The position numbers and the translations under genes are program-made. Source: Bacillota bacterium (GTDB taxonomy: Bacteria; Bacillota; Clostridia; Christensenellales; UMGS416). Taken from it: a stretch of 47,950 bases of DNA. Location: positions 1 through 47,950 of the forward strand of contig JAEYRA010000008.1 in assembly GCA_023409755.1 (NCBI GenBank), read 5' to 3'. Shown here piece after piece: positions 1 to 7,654 of the stretch (position 1 is its first letter; every line of letters begins with the position of its first letter). Below the pieces are notes generated by a model. The model searched no databases. It saw only the letters and a program-made list of their open reading frames with translations, and was not told where the DNA came from.

Positions 1-2
1 TC

Positions 3-596
3 ATCTACTGCGCCGGTAAATCCAACGAACAGATTCAGGGCATTGTGGGCCGAATGATGGCCCATGACAACAGCAACATCCTGGGCACCCGAGCCACCCC
101 CGACATGGCTGCCGCCGTGCGGGCCGTCGCGCCGGACGTTGAATACTTCGAGGCCGCCCGCTGTATTTTCGTGCGCCGGCGGCCGGTGGAAGTCAAACCG
201 GATAGCTTTGTTGCCGTCGTCACCGGCGGCACATCCGATTACCCGGTGGCCGAGGAGGCCGCCATCACCGCCGAGGTGTTCGGCAACGACGTGCGGCGGG
301 TCTACGATGTGGGCGTGGCCGGCATCCACCGGCTATTTGCCCAGATGGAGTCGCTGCGAGGCGCCCGGGTGCTGGTGGTGGCCGCCGGTATGGAAGGCGC
401 ACTGCCCAGCGTGGTCGCCGGCCTTGTGGATAAGCCCGTCATCGCCGTGCCCACGAGTGTGGGCTATGGCGCCAACTTCGGCGGCCTGTCTGCTCTCCTC
501 ACCATGATCAATTCCTGCGCCAGCGGCATCTCGGTGGTGAATATCGACAATGGCTTCGGCGCGGGTTTCCTGGCTTCCATGATCAACAAGCTTTGA
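3..596 (+). CDS. larB: LarB-like nickel-pincer cofactor biosynthesis protein (5' partial)
   Basis: The reading frame is open from the window edge (first full codon at 3), so the N-terminus is missing; 197 residues are visible against about 245-250 in the family. LarB carboxylates nicotinic acid adenine dinucleotide at the start of nickel-pincer nucleotide synthesis, and is related to the PurE carboxylases. Visible signatures are YCAGKSNEQI near the left end, the VVTGGTSDYPVAEEA segment, AGMEGALPSVVAGLVDKPVIAVPTS and the C-terminal NIDNGFGAG stretch, all typical of LarB/PurE-like proteins. The stop codon at 594-596 is followed 11 bases later by larC, so the two are translationally close. The family assignment is confident; the role in a nickel cofactor is inferred from family knowledge and the larC neighbour. 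Confidence 0.9.
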   Translation: MYCAGKSNEQIQGIVGRMMAHDNSNILGTRATPDMAAAVRAVAPDVEYFEAARCIFVRRRPVEVKPDSFVAVVTGGTSDYPVAEEAAITAEVFGNDVRRVYDVGVAGIHRLFAQMESLRGARVLVVAAGMEGALPSVVAGLVDKPVIAVPTSVGYGANFGGLSALLTMINSCASGISVVNIDNGFGAGFLASMINKL

Positions 597-607
597 TGGG
601 GGATGGA

Positions 608-1810
608 ATGAAAGTTCTGTATTTTGATTGCCCGGCGGGTATCAGCGGCGACATGACGCTGGGAGCCCTGCTGGACTTGGGCGTGGACGAGGCCGTCCTG
701 CGGGCCGAGCTTGCCAAGCTGGGCTTGACGGGGGAGTATGAGATGACGGTGGCAAAGGCCGAGAAGCGAGGCGTCACCGGAACCCATGCCAAGGTGAAGC
801 TGGCCCACGACCACCACGCCATTAATGACCATGAACACGAGCATCACCACCATCACCGGCACCTGACGGATATCGTCGAGCTCATCGAGCAGTCCGGCCT
901 CAAACCCGCCGTTCGGGAGCGGGCCGTTTCGCTCTTTCAGGAGCTGGCCCGTGCCGAGGGCAAGGTGCACGGCGTGCCGCCGGAGGAGGTTCACTTCCAC
1001 GAGGTCGGCGCAGTCGATTCCATCGTGGACATCGTGGGCGTCTGCATCGCCATGGACATGGTGGGTGCAGACCGGGTGCTGTTCTCAGCCATCAACACCG
1101 GCTCCGGCCGGGTGCGCTGCCAGCACGGGCTGATGCCGGTGCCCGCCCCCGCCACGGCGGAGCTCTTAACCGGCGTGCTGAGCTACACCGACGGTACCCA
1201 GAGCGAGCTGACGACCCCCACCGGGGCGCTCGTAGCCCGTGGGTTCGGCCAGGGCTTCGGCCCGCTGCCGCCGGTTGTCATCGACCGGGTGGGCTATGGC
1301 CTGGGCACCAAGGAGTTTGACTTCCCCAATGCCGTGCGGGCGCTACTGTGCCACACGGCCGAGGGTACAGAGGCCCAGACCGTTTGGCAGCTGGAGTGCA
1401 ACATCGACAACATGACCGGCGAAGCCGCTGGGTACGCTATGGAAAAGGCGCTGGCTGCCGGGGCGTTGGACGTGTGGTTCACGCCCATTGCCATGAAGAA
1501 GAACCGCCCGGCCATCCTCTGCGCGGCCCTTTGTGATGACGCCCACCGCCCGGCGGTGGAAGCGGCGCTGCTCACCCACACCACAACCCTTGGCGTACGC
1601 CGGGTGGCCATGGAGCGTACCACGCTGTTGCGCCAGATGGTGACGGTGGAAACCGCCTGGGGCCAGGTGCGCGTGAAGGTGGCCGACGGCCCCGCCGGCC
1701 CCAAGGTGGCCCCGGAGTACGACGACTGCCGTGCCGCCGCCGAGCGAAGCGGCCAACCCCTGCTGACAGTTACCGCCGAGGCCCAGCGCCTGGCGGCACT
1801 CAAATTTTAG
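608..1810 (+). CDS. larC: LarC-like nickel insertion protein, single uninterrupted ORF
   Basis: LarC is the CTP-dependent nickel insertase that completes the nickel-pincer nucleotide used by lactate racemase and related enzymes. The 400-residue product begins MKVLYFDCPAGISGDM, the usual family start, and carries a His-rich segment at residues 67-85, probably metal binding, followed by HEVGAVDSIVDIVG. ATG 608 was chosen because a GGGGGATGG Shine-Dalgarno lies just upstream; ATG 596, overlapping the larB stop, and TTG 593 are alternatives. In some lactobacilli larC is split into larC1/larC2 joined by programmed frameshifting; here the frame is continuous. No larA or larE lies in the window, so the target enzyme is unknown. 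Confidence 0.9.
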   Translation: MKVLYFDCPAGISGDMTLGALLDLGVDEAVLRAELAKLGLTGEYEMTVAKAEKRGVTGTHAKVKLAHDHHAINDHEHEHHHHHRHLTDIVELIEQSGLKPAVRERAVSLFQELARAEGKVHGVPPEEVHFHEVGAVDSIVDIVGVCIAMDMVGADRVLFSAINTGSGRVRCQHGLMPVPAPATAELLTGVLSYTDGTQSELTTPTGALVARGFGQGFGPLPPVVIDRVGYGLGTKEFDFPNAVRALLCHTAEGTEAQTVWQLECNIDNMTGEAAGYAMEKALAAGALDVWFTPIAMKKNRPAILCAALCDDAHRPAVEAALLTHTTTLGVRRVAMERTTLLRQMVTVETAWGQVRVKVADGPAGPKVAPEYDDCRAAAERSGQPLLTVTAEAQRLAALKF

Positions 1811-1825
1811 TTTCGGAGGAACCAC

Positions 1826-3361
1826 ATGCATCAGGAAACGGTGCTGGTACTGGACTTTGGGGGCCAGTACAATCAACTGATCGCCCGCCGGGTGCGGCAG
1901 GCGCACGTGTACAGCGAGATTCTGCCCTACACCGCACCGATGGAGCGCATTCGCGCGCTCAATCCCAAGGGCATCATCTTCACCGGCGGCCCCAACAGCG
2001 TTTATGACGAAGGCTCGCCGCTGGCCAATCCGGAGATCTTCACCCTGGGTGTGCCGATCCTCGGCATCTGCTATGGTGCGCAGGTCTTCGGCCACATGCT
2101 GGGTGGCAAGGTAGGCCCGGCCGGACGGCGGGAGTATGGCCGTGTCGCCATCCGCCACAGTGGGGATTCGCCGCTCTTCACCGGCATCGAGGCCGACATG
2201 GAGTGCTGGATGAGCCACACCGACCAGGTGCTGACCGCGCCCGAGGGCTTCCGCATCACGGCCGCCAGTGACACCTGCCCGGTGGCCGCCATGGAGGATG
2301 CTGCCCGCAAACTCTATGCTGTGCAGTTCCACCCCGAGGTCATGCACACCCCCCGCGGCCAAAAGCTGCTGGAGAACTTCCTCTACGAGGTGTGCGGCTG
2401 CGGCGGGCTGTGGACGATGGACTCCTTCGCCCGGGAGGCGGTGGAGAGCATCCGCCGCAAGGTCGGCGACCGCAAGGTGCTGCTGGCCTTGTCCGGTGGT
2501 GTCGATTCGTCGGTGGCGGCGGTGCTCTTAAATGAAGCCGTGGGCCAGAACCTGACCTGTATCTTCGTCGATCATGGCCTGCTGCGCAAGGACGAGGGCG
2601 ACCAGGTGGAGAGCACCTTCAAGGGCAAGTTCGGCCTCAACATGATTCGCGTCAACGTCGCAGAGCGGTTCCTCACCAAGCTCGCCGGGGTTTCTGACCC
2701 CGAGCGCAAGCGCAAGATCATCGGCGAGGAGTTCATCCGCGTCTTTGAGGAAGAGGCCAAGAAGATTGGCCACGTCCACTACCTCGCGCAGGGAACGATC
2801 TACCCGGATGTGGTGGAGTCGGGCGCGGGGCATGCCGCGGTCATCAAGAGCCACCACAACGTGGGCGGATTGCCGGACTATGTGGATTTTGAGGAGATTC
2901 TGGAGCCTCTGCGCGACCTCTTCAAGGACGAGGTGCGTGCCGTGGGCGAGGAACTGGGCATCCCTGCGGCCCTGGTGTGGCGGCAGCCCTTCCCGGGCCC
3001 CGGTCTTGCCATCCGCGTACTGGGCGAGGTCACCCCGGCCAAGCTCGCCATCCTGCGGGAGGCCGACGCCATCTACCGCGAGGAGATCGCCAAGGCTGGG
3101 CTTGACCGCGACGTGTGGCAGTACTTCGCCGTACTCACCGACCAGCGCACCGTGGGTGTGATGGGCGACAGCCGCACCTACGACTACCTGCTGGCGCTGC
3201 GCGCGGTCACCTCGGTGGACGCGATGACCGCCGACTGGGCGCACCTGCCCTATGATCTGCTGGCGAAGGTCAGCAACCGCATCATCAACGAGGTGCCCCA
3301 CATCAACCGCATCGTCTACGACATTACCTCCAAGCCTCCGGGCACGATTGAGTGGGAGTAA
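1826..3361 (+). CDS. guaA: GMP synthase (glutamine-hydrolysing)
   Basis: Converts XMP, ATP and glutamine to GMP, the last step of guanine nucleotide synthesis, in the cytosol. The 511-residue protein has the standard order: an N-terminal class I glutamine amidotransferase domain (nucleophile Cys82 in GICYGAQ, His/Glu in VQFHPEV), an ATP-pyrophosphatase domain with the P-loop SGGVDSS and a C-terminal dimerisation domain ending SKPPGTIEWE, the usual family C-terminus. The ATG at 1826 follows a TTTCGGAGGAACCAC ribosome site. It starts 15 bases after larC and probably shares its transcript; a terminator follows at 3464. Confidence 0.98.
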   Translation: MHQETVLVLDFGGQYNQLIARRVRQAHVYSEILPYTAPMERIRALNPKGIIFTGGPNSVYDEGSPLANPEIFTLGVPILGICYGAQVFGHMLGGKVGPAGRREYGRVAIRHSGDSPLFTGIEADMECWMSHTDQVLTAPEGFRITAASDTCPVAAMEDAARKLYAVQFHPEVMHTPRGQKLLENFLYEVCGCGGLWTMDSFAREAVESIRRKVGDRKVLLALSGGVDSSVAAVLLNEAVGQNLTCIFVDHGLLRKDEGDQVESTFKGKFGLNMIRVNVAERFLTKLAGVSDPERKRKIIGEEFIRVFEEEAKKIGHVHYLAQGTIYPDVVESGAGHAAVIKSHHNVGGLPDYVDFEEILEPLRDLFKDEVRAVGEELGIPAALVWRQPFPGPGLAIRVLGEVTPAKLAILREADAIYREEIAKAGLDRDVWQYFAVLTDQRTVGVMGDSRTYDYLLALRAVTSVDAMTADWAHLPYDLLAKVSNRIINEVPHINRIVYDITSKPPGTIEWE

Positions 3362-3463
3362 ACGCCACGGTTGATCGTTGAAAGCGTTGAACTGTAAATG
3401 GGTGGTTAAGAGCACTCCAATGAGAGGGTCCGTCACAATGGGTCCCACATGTAAAAGTTGCGA

Positions 3464-3495
3464 CTCCTCGCCTGTTATTTCGGCGGGGAGTTTTT
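3464..3495 (+). terminator. Rho-independent terminator after guaA
   Basis: CTCCTCGCC (3464-3472) pairs with GGCGGGGAG (3482-3490) with one G-U pair, around a nine-base loop, followed by TTTTT. It ends the larB-larC-guaA transcript and separates it from the convergent gene that ends at 3535. Confidence 0.85.
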
Positions 3496-3534
3496 GCAAT
3501 GGATTAGCTAAATTGGTCGTTTTACTATACGGTA

Positions 3535-4905
3535 TTATCTGGGCTGTTTTTTCAAGTGCTTGCCAGCATATGTGCGAATTTCTTCTCGGCTGTCATACCG
3601 GCATTCTTCCCACATGGGGGCTTTCACGAGATGTTTGCGGGCCAGTAGATGCAGCGCACGTTCCCGGCAGCAGGAGCATAAGGAGCGGGAATGGATGTAG
3701 GGCAGCAATTCGTTGGGAACATTCTCTTTGGGGCGTTCCTCCAGGAGTTCCAGAACAGACAGAAAGACGCCGTGCCATCCGGACGTTTCGTTGTAGTCGA
3801 TGGGAAGGGACCGGACCGTGCGAACAAAGAGTTCGCGGTCACAGGCTCGATAATTCCTGGCAAGAAGCGCAATACCCGCTTCCTTTTGCCCGGGATCTTC
3901 CAGTAGCTCCAGTGCGTACTGCCGGACCTGATCGTGTCGGATGCCCTCCAGGACTGTAAGGGCAACACTACTTAGCGTTTCATCCGCTGTCTTGGCAAGA
4001 AGGATCAACGGAGCAGGGTTCAGGGGCCAAGGGTTTCTCTTCCTTCCCAGAACAAATGCGTGAAGCATTTCAGCTTTCCGTTCGGGGTTGTTTTCGGCCA
4101 GTGCAGCCTTTGCCAGCTTTTCACAGGCACCCTCACCGCCTCTTCGTAGATATCTGGCATATATGTGAGCGGCATTAACATGGGAGGAAGTAAATAGGGC
4201 TGTCTCATCTGGCAGTGGTAACGTGGCATAAGAAGTCGAATTCGCATCCCATTGAGAGGTGCAGCAACGGTACTCTTTCAAGTATGCGTGAAGGGCTGGG
4301 CTTTTCTGTGCCGCGTTCTCAAGGGCCTTGGTGACTCGTTGATGCCCGTTTACGTCCTGTACATACTCCTGCAGTTGAAGGAAGTCAAAGCCGTCGTAAC
4401 ATTTGTTGTGGAGAAACAGATTTCCAATGTCCTCGGCGATGGAGAGAAAGTACGCTGTATCCTTGTGGCATAGTTGCATGCAAAGCATCTCGAAGTCACC
4501 AAGTTCATGATAGAGGGGGGACGGTCGTTTCCTTCTTTTCAAGAGACGATCATACAGGAGATGGTATTTCTCGCGTAGGGAGTCAGATGCCTTTGTGTTG
4601 CCGTCCCTCGCAAACAATGAAAGCAAATCGCAGCAATGAGCAAATGTCCATCCGCCATTTGAGCGGAGGGAAAGGAATTTTGAAGCAGCCGTATCCACAA
4701 ACGGCGCAGCATCTGCATAACACTTCACCAGTTGCCAGGCATACCAAGCGCGGGTCCCCTCGCATTGGGCGTCAAATGCAAAATCGTGGGTACACGCCCA
4801 TATGACCAAATCATAGTATTTTTCTGGCTCCTTGGTGTCTCGCAGTTCTACGATACATCGACCAAGGCCACAACGCAGTGCACGCTTGAATTCTGCCTTT
4901 GTCAT
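3535..4905 (-). CDS. Uncharacterised all-helical (HEAT/ARM-like) protein, AT-richer than its surroundings
   Basis: A 456-residue soluble protein I do not recognise. It has no signal peptide or membrane segment. Long leucine/alanine-rich amphipathic helices recur through its length (for example ALTVLEGIRHDQVRQYALELLEDP near residue 320 and RERALHLLARKHL near the C-terminus), which suggests an alpha-solenoid. It contains many Cys residues (CCDLL, RCCTSQ, LCSCCRERAL) with no clear zinc motif. Base composition is lower in G+C than the neighbours (28 of 60 bases in 4621-4680), which suggests horizontal transfer. It lies 64 bases upstream of a GNAT gene in the same direction. Function unknown; a scaffold or immunity-type role is only a guess. 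Confidence 0.75.
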   Translation of the reverse strand: MTKAEFKRALRCGLGRCIVELRDTKEPEKYYDLVIWACTHDFAFDAQCEGTRAWYAWQLVKCYADAAPFVDTAASKFLSLRSNGGWTFAHCCDLLSLFARDGNTKASDSLREKYHLLYDRLLKRRKRPSPLYHELGDFEMLCMQLCHKDTAYFLSIAEDIGNLFLHNKCYDGFDFLQLQEYVQDVNGHQRVTKALENAAQKSPALHAYLKEYRCCTSQWDANSTSYATLPLPDETALFTSSHVNAAHIYARYLRRGGEGACEKLAKAALAENNPERKAEMLHAFVLGRKRNPWPLNPAPLILLAKTADETLSSVALTVLEGIRHDQVRQYALELLEDPGQKEAGIALLARNYRACDRELFVRTVRSLPIDYNETSGWHGVFLSVLELLEERPKENVPNELLPYIHSRSLCSCCRERALHLLARKHLVKAPMWEECRYDSREEIRTYAGKHLKKQPR

Positions 4906-4969
4906 TGGCTCTCACTTTCATAGAAATTATTCGTTAAGAGCTACCAAACTAAGGTCATAGAAGGGTGTT

Positions 4970-5452
4970 TTAAAAAGTATTTTGTATAATTGGTTCAAGT
5001 TCACTTTTCTTCTGCAAAAACACAAACCGCAACGATGGCGACACCCACTCCTCCCGCACCCGCACATACCCAGCCCGCTCATACAGGCGGATGTTCCGCA
5101 CACTCTTGTCGCTGGTGAAGAGCTCAAACTGCGCCATGCCGCTGGCCCGCTCCATGGCGGCGAGCAGCCGGGATCCGTAGCCCTTGCCCTGGTGAGCGGG
5201 GTGCACCATCAGCTTGCCAATGTGGAAGACCTCGCCCTGGGCGTGGCCGCGCACCGAGCCAAGGATGGTGCCGTCGTCGTCCGTCAGCTTCAGGATGGTG
5301 CCGGTGCGCAATTCCCGCTCCAGGTCGTCGAGCGTCTGGCGCAGCGGCGGGATGTTGTTGTCGTTCAACAGCCGCGCCTCGCTTTGGTATGCCAGGCGCT
5401 GCAGCGCGAGGATGGCGGGGAGAGCTTCTAGTCGTGCGGGGGTGATGGCCAT
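4970..5452 (-). CDS. GNAT family N-acetyltransferase
   Basis: A 160-residue single-domain acetyltransferase. The acetyl-CoA binding motif is seen in KLMVHPAHQGKGYGSRLL (QxxGxG type), followed by NIRLYERAGYVRVREEW, the usual C-terminal half of the fold. Start chosen at ATG 5452 (MAITPARLEALP), which follows a GGCAGGTG ribosome site; longer readings upstream have no homologous look. The substrate cannot be told. A sigma-A-like promoter lies at 5554-5583, so it may be transcribed separately from the MFS gene upstream of it on the same strand. Confidence 0.85.
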   Translation of the reverse strand: MAITPARLEALPAILALQRLAYQSEARLLNDNNIPPLRQTLDDLERELRTGTILKLTDDDGTILGSVRGHAQGEVFHIGKLMVHPAHQGKGYGSRLLAAMERASGMAQFELFTSDKSVRNIRLYERAGYVRVREEWVSPSLRFVFLQKKSELEPIIQNTF

Positions 5453-5553
5453 GGGACACCTGCCTTTCGCCAGAGGGAGATCCTTGCGGCAACGAGCAAA
5501 GAGGGGACGGTGACAAGCACGGCGCATGTTCCAGCGTACTGCTAATTGGCACC

Positions 5554-5583
5554 ATTGTACGCGGAAGCAACGGGTGAGCGCAA
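5554..5583 (-). promoter_or_regulatory. Candidate sigma-A promoter for the 4970-5452 GNAT gene
   Basis: On the minus strand TTGCGC and TACAAT are separated by 18 bases, about 100 bases upstream of the GNAT start. The -35 lies in the arm of a long inverted repeat (5578-5621). Confidence 0.45.
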
Positions 5584-5621
5584 GCCTGGAACGCCTTTGC
5601 GTAGGTGTTCCAGGCTTGTGC
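5578..5621. repeat. 15-bp near-perfect inverted repeat between MFS and GNAT genes
   Basis: GCGCAAGCCTGGAAC (5578-5592) faces GTTCCAGGCTTGTGC (5607-5621) across a 14-base loop, with one G-U pair on the plus strand. No T-run follows on either strand, so it is not a standard terminator. A second small hairpin, CCTGCC-TGC-GGCAGG, lies near 5661-5675 just after the MFS stop. It could be an mRNA-stabilising 3' structure for the MFS transcript or an operator covering the GNAT promoter. Confidence 0.6.
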
Positions 5622-5689
5622 AGTGTCATGGTTGCGCTCTGTTGTAAGCGCTGTTGTTGCATCCTGCCTGCGGCAGGCCTGGCCACGGT

Positions 5690-6985
5690 CTAGTCCAGCT
5701 CTCGGAACTTTTTCTTTCGCAGACATAAGAGGCTGGACACGACGCCGGCGATCCCCGTGATCAGGAAGAGAATGGCCATGCCGGACCCCTTGCCCGACCC
5801 CACCAGGGGAATCCAGAAGTTGCGGAAGGCCGATGTGCCCGCCATGAACGGCTCAAACACATTGTCCGCCAGATACCCGCTGAAGAAGAGGGCAATCGGG
5901 ATGGTGAAGAACTGTACGGTGTCCCGCGCGGAAAAGACGCGGCCCTGCATGGCGAGGGGAACCTTGGTGCGCATGATCGTGGTCATGCCGGCGGTGGTGA
6001 AGGGCACAAGCATGTTGCCGAAGAACGAGCCGAGTACCCACACCCAGGCGGTTCGTCCCGCCCCCCACACCAGGTCGCCGAAGCAGAACGAGAAGGCCAT
6101 GGTGAGGAAGACAACGCGGGTGCGGCTTTTGGGCTTCGGCAGCACGGTAACCAGAAAGCTGCCCACCAGCATCCCCACCCCAATGGCGGAGGAGACCATA
6201 CCCAGTACGGTTTGGCTGTCGCCGGAGCGTGCCAGAATCATGGCCGGCAGAATGCCATAGCCAGTGAAATAGGCCAGCAGATTAATGAACGACATATAGA
6301 GAATCATTTGCAGCAGTACCTTGTTTTCCCGCAGAAATCGCAGCCCGCTTAATACGCTTTCCAGGAAGGGCGTTGCCTTCCCGTCGTCGTCATGTAAGAT
6401 GGCGGGAATGCGAATGAAAAGAAGCAGGGAGAGGAACGCGATGGCAAAGGTGACCAGATCGACCAAAAATACGACACGCAGCCCGCCAAACGCCAGAACG
6501 GCGGCGGCCAGCGCCGGGGTCAGAATGGAGACCAGCGAACCGGAAAACCCCTGCAATCCGCTTGCGCGGTGGTAATGTTCCGGGGGCACCAGCAAGCTCG
6601 TTGCCACGTTCGCTGCCGGGGATTGAAACGCGTTCATGAAACTGATGAGGAAGTTGACCAGATACAAATGCCAGATTTGCAGTGCTCCTGCCTGGTGCAG
6701 CAGAAGAATCGACAGCGTGCCGCACGCAGCGAAGGTGTCGCATACCAACATCACACGCTTTTTGTCCCACCGGTCCGCCAGGGTGCCCGCCACAAAGCTG
6801 AACAGGATGGACGGAAGGTACGTGAAAAAAGACAGCAGCGTCACACTTTGTGCCGTGCCGTTTTGCTGGTACACCCATATGATGAGTGCAAACGACGTCA
6901 TGGAACTGCCAAGATTGGAAATTGCCTGGCTGGCCCATAGGATGAGGAACCCCTTGAGCGGGGCAAGTTTACGAAATGTGTTCAT
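5690..6985 (-). CDS. MFS drug efflux transporter (DHA3, macrolide-efflux-like)
   Basis: A 431-residue, 12-helix major facilitator protein. The N-terminal FLILWASQAISNLGSSMTSFAL and the loop 2-3 motif AGTLADRWDKKRVM are typical of the Mef/EntS-like DHA3 drug exporters that use the proton gradient. The product ends in a basic tail (CLRKKKFRELD). ATG 6985 follows a GAAGGAG Shine-Dalgarno. The mRNA leader encodes a 17-residue peptide and four possible pairing arms (6987-7097), the layout of antibiotic-inducible resistance genes. The substrate is unknown; a ribosome-targeting antibiotic would fit the leader. Confidence 0.88.
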   Translation of the reverse strand: MNTFRKLAPLKGFLILWASQAISNLGSSMTSFALIIWVYQQNGTAQSVTLLSFFTYLPSILFSFVAGTLADRWDKKRVMLVCDTFAACGTLSILLLHQAGALQIWHLYLVNFLISFMNAFQSPAANVATSLLVPPEHYHRASGLQGFSGSLVSILTPALAAAVLAFGGLRVVFLVDLVTFAIAFLSLLLFIRIPAILHDDDGKATPFLESVLSGLRFLRENKVLLQMILYMSFINLLAYFTGYGILPAMILARSGDSQTVLGMVSSAIGVGMLVGSFLVTVLPKPKSRTRVVFLTMAFSFCFGDLVWGAGRTAWVWVLGSFFGNMLVPFTTAGMTTIMRTKVPLAMQGRVFSARDTVQFFTIPIALFFSGYLADNVFEPFMAGTSAFRNFWIPLVGSGKGSGMAILFLITGIAGVVSSLLCLRKKKFRELD

Positions 6986-6986
6986 T

Positions 6987-7097
6987 GCTTTGCTCCTTCA
7001 ATCATTGTGATCTCAGAATGCAAAGCTTGATTCGGACGGCAAGAGGTCTCTTACCGCTCCATGCATCTACCGCCCGATATCAAGCAATGCATGGAGC
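6987..7097 (-). promoter_or_regulatory. Leader-peptide attenuator with four alternating RNA arms ahead of the MFS gene
   Basis: Reading on the minus strand: arm 1 GCTCCATGCAT (7097-7087) lies inside the leader ORF and pairs perfectly with arm 2 ATGCATGGAGC (7066-7056). Arm 3 GCTTTGC (7026-7020) pairs with arm 4 GCAAAGC (6993-6987), which lies between the Shine-Dalgarno and the start codon of the pump. Arm 2 can instead pair with arm 3 through ATGCA/TGCAT and AGC/GCT. A ribosome stalled on the leader would cover arm 1, allow 2:3 and open the start region. A small extra hairpin (GGTAAGA/TCTTGCC) lies just after arm 2. This 1:2 + 3:4 versus 2:3 layout is the erm-type design; the switch itself is inferred. 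Confidence 0.65.
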
Positions 7098-7133
7098 TTT
7101 GATGGTACAGATGTGGATAACGACATTCGACAT
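7080..7133 (-). CDS. 17-residue leader peptide of the MFS efflux gene
   Basis: A short ORF, starting MSNVVIHICT and ending KAPCIA before TGA at 7080-7082. It has a near-perfect Shine-Dalgarno (AAAGGAGG, 7142-7149) at correct spacing and sits 29 bases downstream of a good promoter. Its last codons form one arm of an 11-bp perfect hairpin. Such an ORF has no room for a catalytic function; it is probably a sensor on which the ribosome stalls when a drug is present, raising expression of the pump that starts at 6985. It resembles the erm/mef/msr leaders in layout, not in peptide sequence. Confidence 0.7.
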   Translation of the reverse strand: MSNVVIHICTIKAPCIA

Positions 7134-7161
7134 GGGACTCACCTCCTTTCACACTCAGCAG

Positions 7162-7190
7162 AGTATACCGGACTTTTTTTATTCGTGCAA
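7162..7190 (-). promoter_or_regulatory. Sigma-A promoter for leader peptide and MFS gene
   Basis: Minus strand TTGCAC (7190-7185), 17-base spacer, TATACT (7167-7162). Transcription would start near 7155, just ahead of the leader peptide ribosome site. Confidence 0.75.
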
Positions 7191-7454
7191 TGGGGTATGT
7201 TCCAGCCAACGAAAGCAACCCATGGTGCACCGCCGCGCGGCAGGCGGTGGAGGTGGAGCGGAACGCAGCGGCCTGCCATGCCTGTCACGCCCTTCCCGAT
7301 GCCTGACGGGCCTAAGTGGCTCATAGCGACCGTTCTCACCTGGAAGCTCAGTACGAATCGTGGCCGAAGGAGGATCACCCCAGATGCGTGGACGATGTAT
7401 GACGACCGCTGCAGCCGGAGCAGGACTTGATAGACAAAGCACTGCTCCTGCGGC
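7191..7454. other. Intergenic stretch between two divergent leader regions, no gene seen
   Basis: Between the divergent promoters of the MFS leader and the tyrS leader I see no convincing gene and no T-box core (no TGG-ACC-type motif with a following terminator). The only clear structure is an inverted repeat GGAGCAG (7417-7423) / CTGCTCC (7442-7448), whose right arm stops just before the -35 of the tyrS leader promoter; it could be an operator. Confidence 0.5.
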
Positions 7455-7483
7455 TTTACAAACGCGATGGGGTTTGATACACT
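7455..7483 (+). promoter_or_regulatory. Sigma-A promoter of the tyrS leader
   Basis: TTTACA (7455-7460), 17-base spacer, TACACT (7478-7483). The expected start point is near 7489-7491, almost exactly on the ATG of the Tyr-rich leader ORF at 7490, which would make the leader mRNA leaderless or nearly so. Confidence 0.7.
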
Positions 7484-7489
7484 GCAGGC

Positions 7490-7579
7490 ATGATGACGAA
7501 CGAACGGCAAACCAGCGCTTACTATTATCAGCCCGCTTCCTATTATTACGGAGACGGGCCTGGGTTGCTGTTGTCGTAA
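7490..7579 (+). CDS. Tyrosine-rich leader peptide (29 aa) of the tyrS attenuator
   Basis: ATG 7490 to TAA 7577-7579 encodes 29 residues with six Tyr codons in two runs of three (AYYYQP, then SYYYGDGPG). It is followed 16 bases later by a strong terminator and then by tyrS. A peptide rich in the amino acid that the next enzyme loads onto tRNA is the hallmark of ribosome-mediated attenuation: low charged tRNA-Tyr would stall the ribosome on the Tyr codons and change folding downstream. No Shine-Dalgarno precedes the ATG; the promoter position suggests a leaderless start. There is no sign of any other function. Known designs of this type control trp, his, phe and leu genes; the assignment here is from sequence alone. 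Confidence 0.8.
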   Translation: MMTNERQTSAYYYQPASYYYGDGPGLLLS

Positions 7580-7595
7580 GAAAAGGACGAACAAG

Positions 7596-7630
7596 GCGGC
7601 TCAAGGCTTAAAAAGCTTTGGGCCGCTTTT
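7596..7630 (+). terminator. Attenuator terminator of the tyrS leader
   Basis: A 14-bp stem, GCGGCTCAAGGCTT (7596-7609) with AAGCTTTGGGCCGC (7613-7626), two G-U pairs, then TTTT. A competing hairpin can form upstream: GTTGCT and TTGTCGT (7564-7577) against ACG, ACAA and GGCGGC (7587-7600) with one bulge on each side. It would take the 5' arm of the terminator, as an antiterminator should. The upstream half of that alternative lies directly after the Tyr codons, so a ribosome stalled there would leave it free while one reaching the stop would mask it. Confidence 0.8.
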
Positions 7631-7654
7631 CATTTGGGCAAGGAGGAACGGACG

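Noticed and set aside
3378..3959. Plus-strand ORF opposite the 3' part of the helical orphan gene, beginning in the guaA terminator region
   Set aside because: It crosses the terminator, has no ribosome site and no family look; the minus-strand gene uses the same bases.
6982..7005. Seven-codon ORF (starting MIEGAKQ) whose TGA overlaps the ATG of the MFS gene
   Set aside because: No ribosome site of its own; its bases are mainly the pump's Shine-Dalgarno. Chance is likely.
7191..7654. T-box ahead of tyrS
   Set aside because: Looked for the TGG-ACC core and a specifier loop as in the ileS and thrS leaders; neither is present. The leader peptide plus terminator explains the region better.
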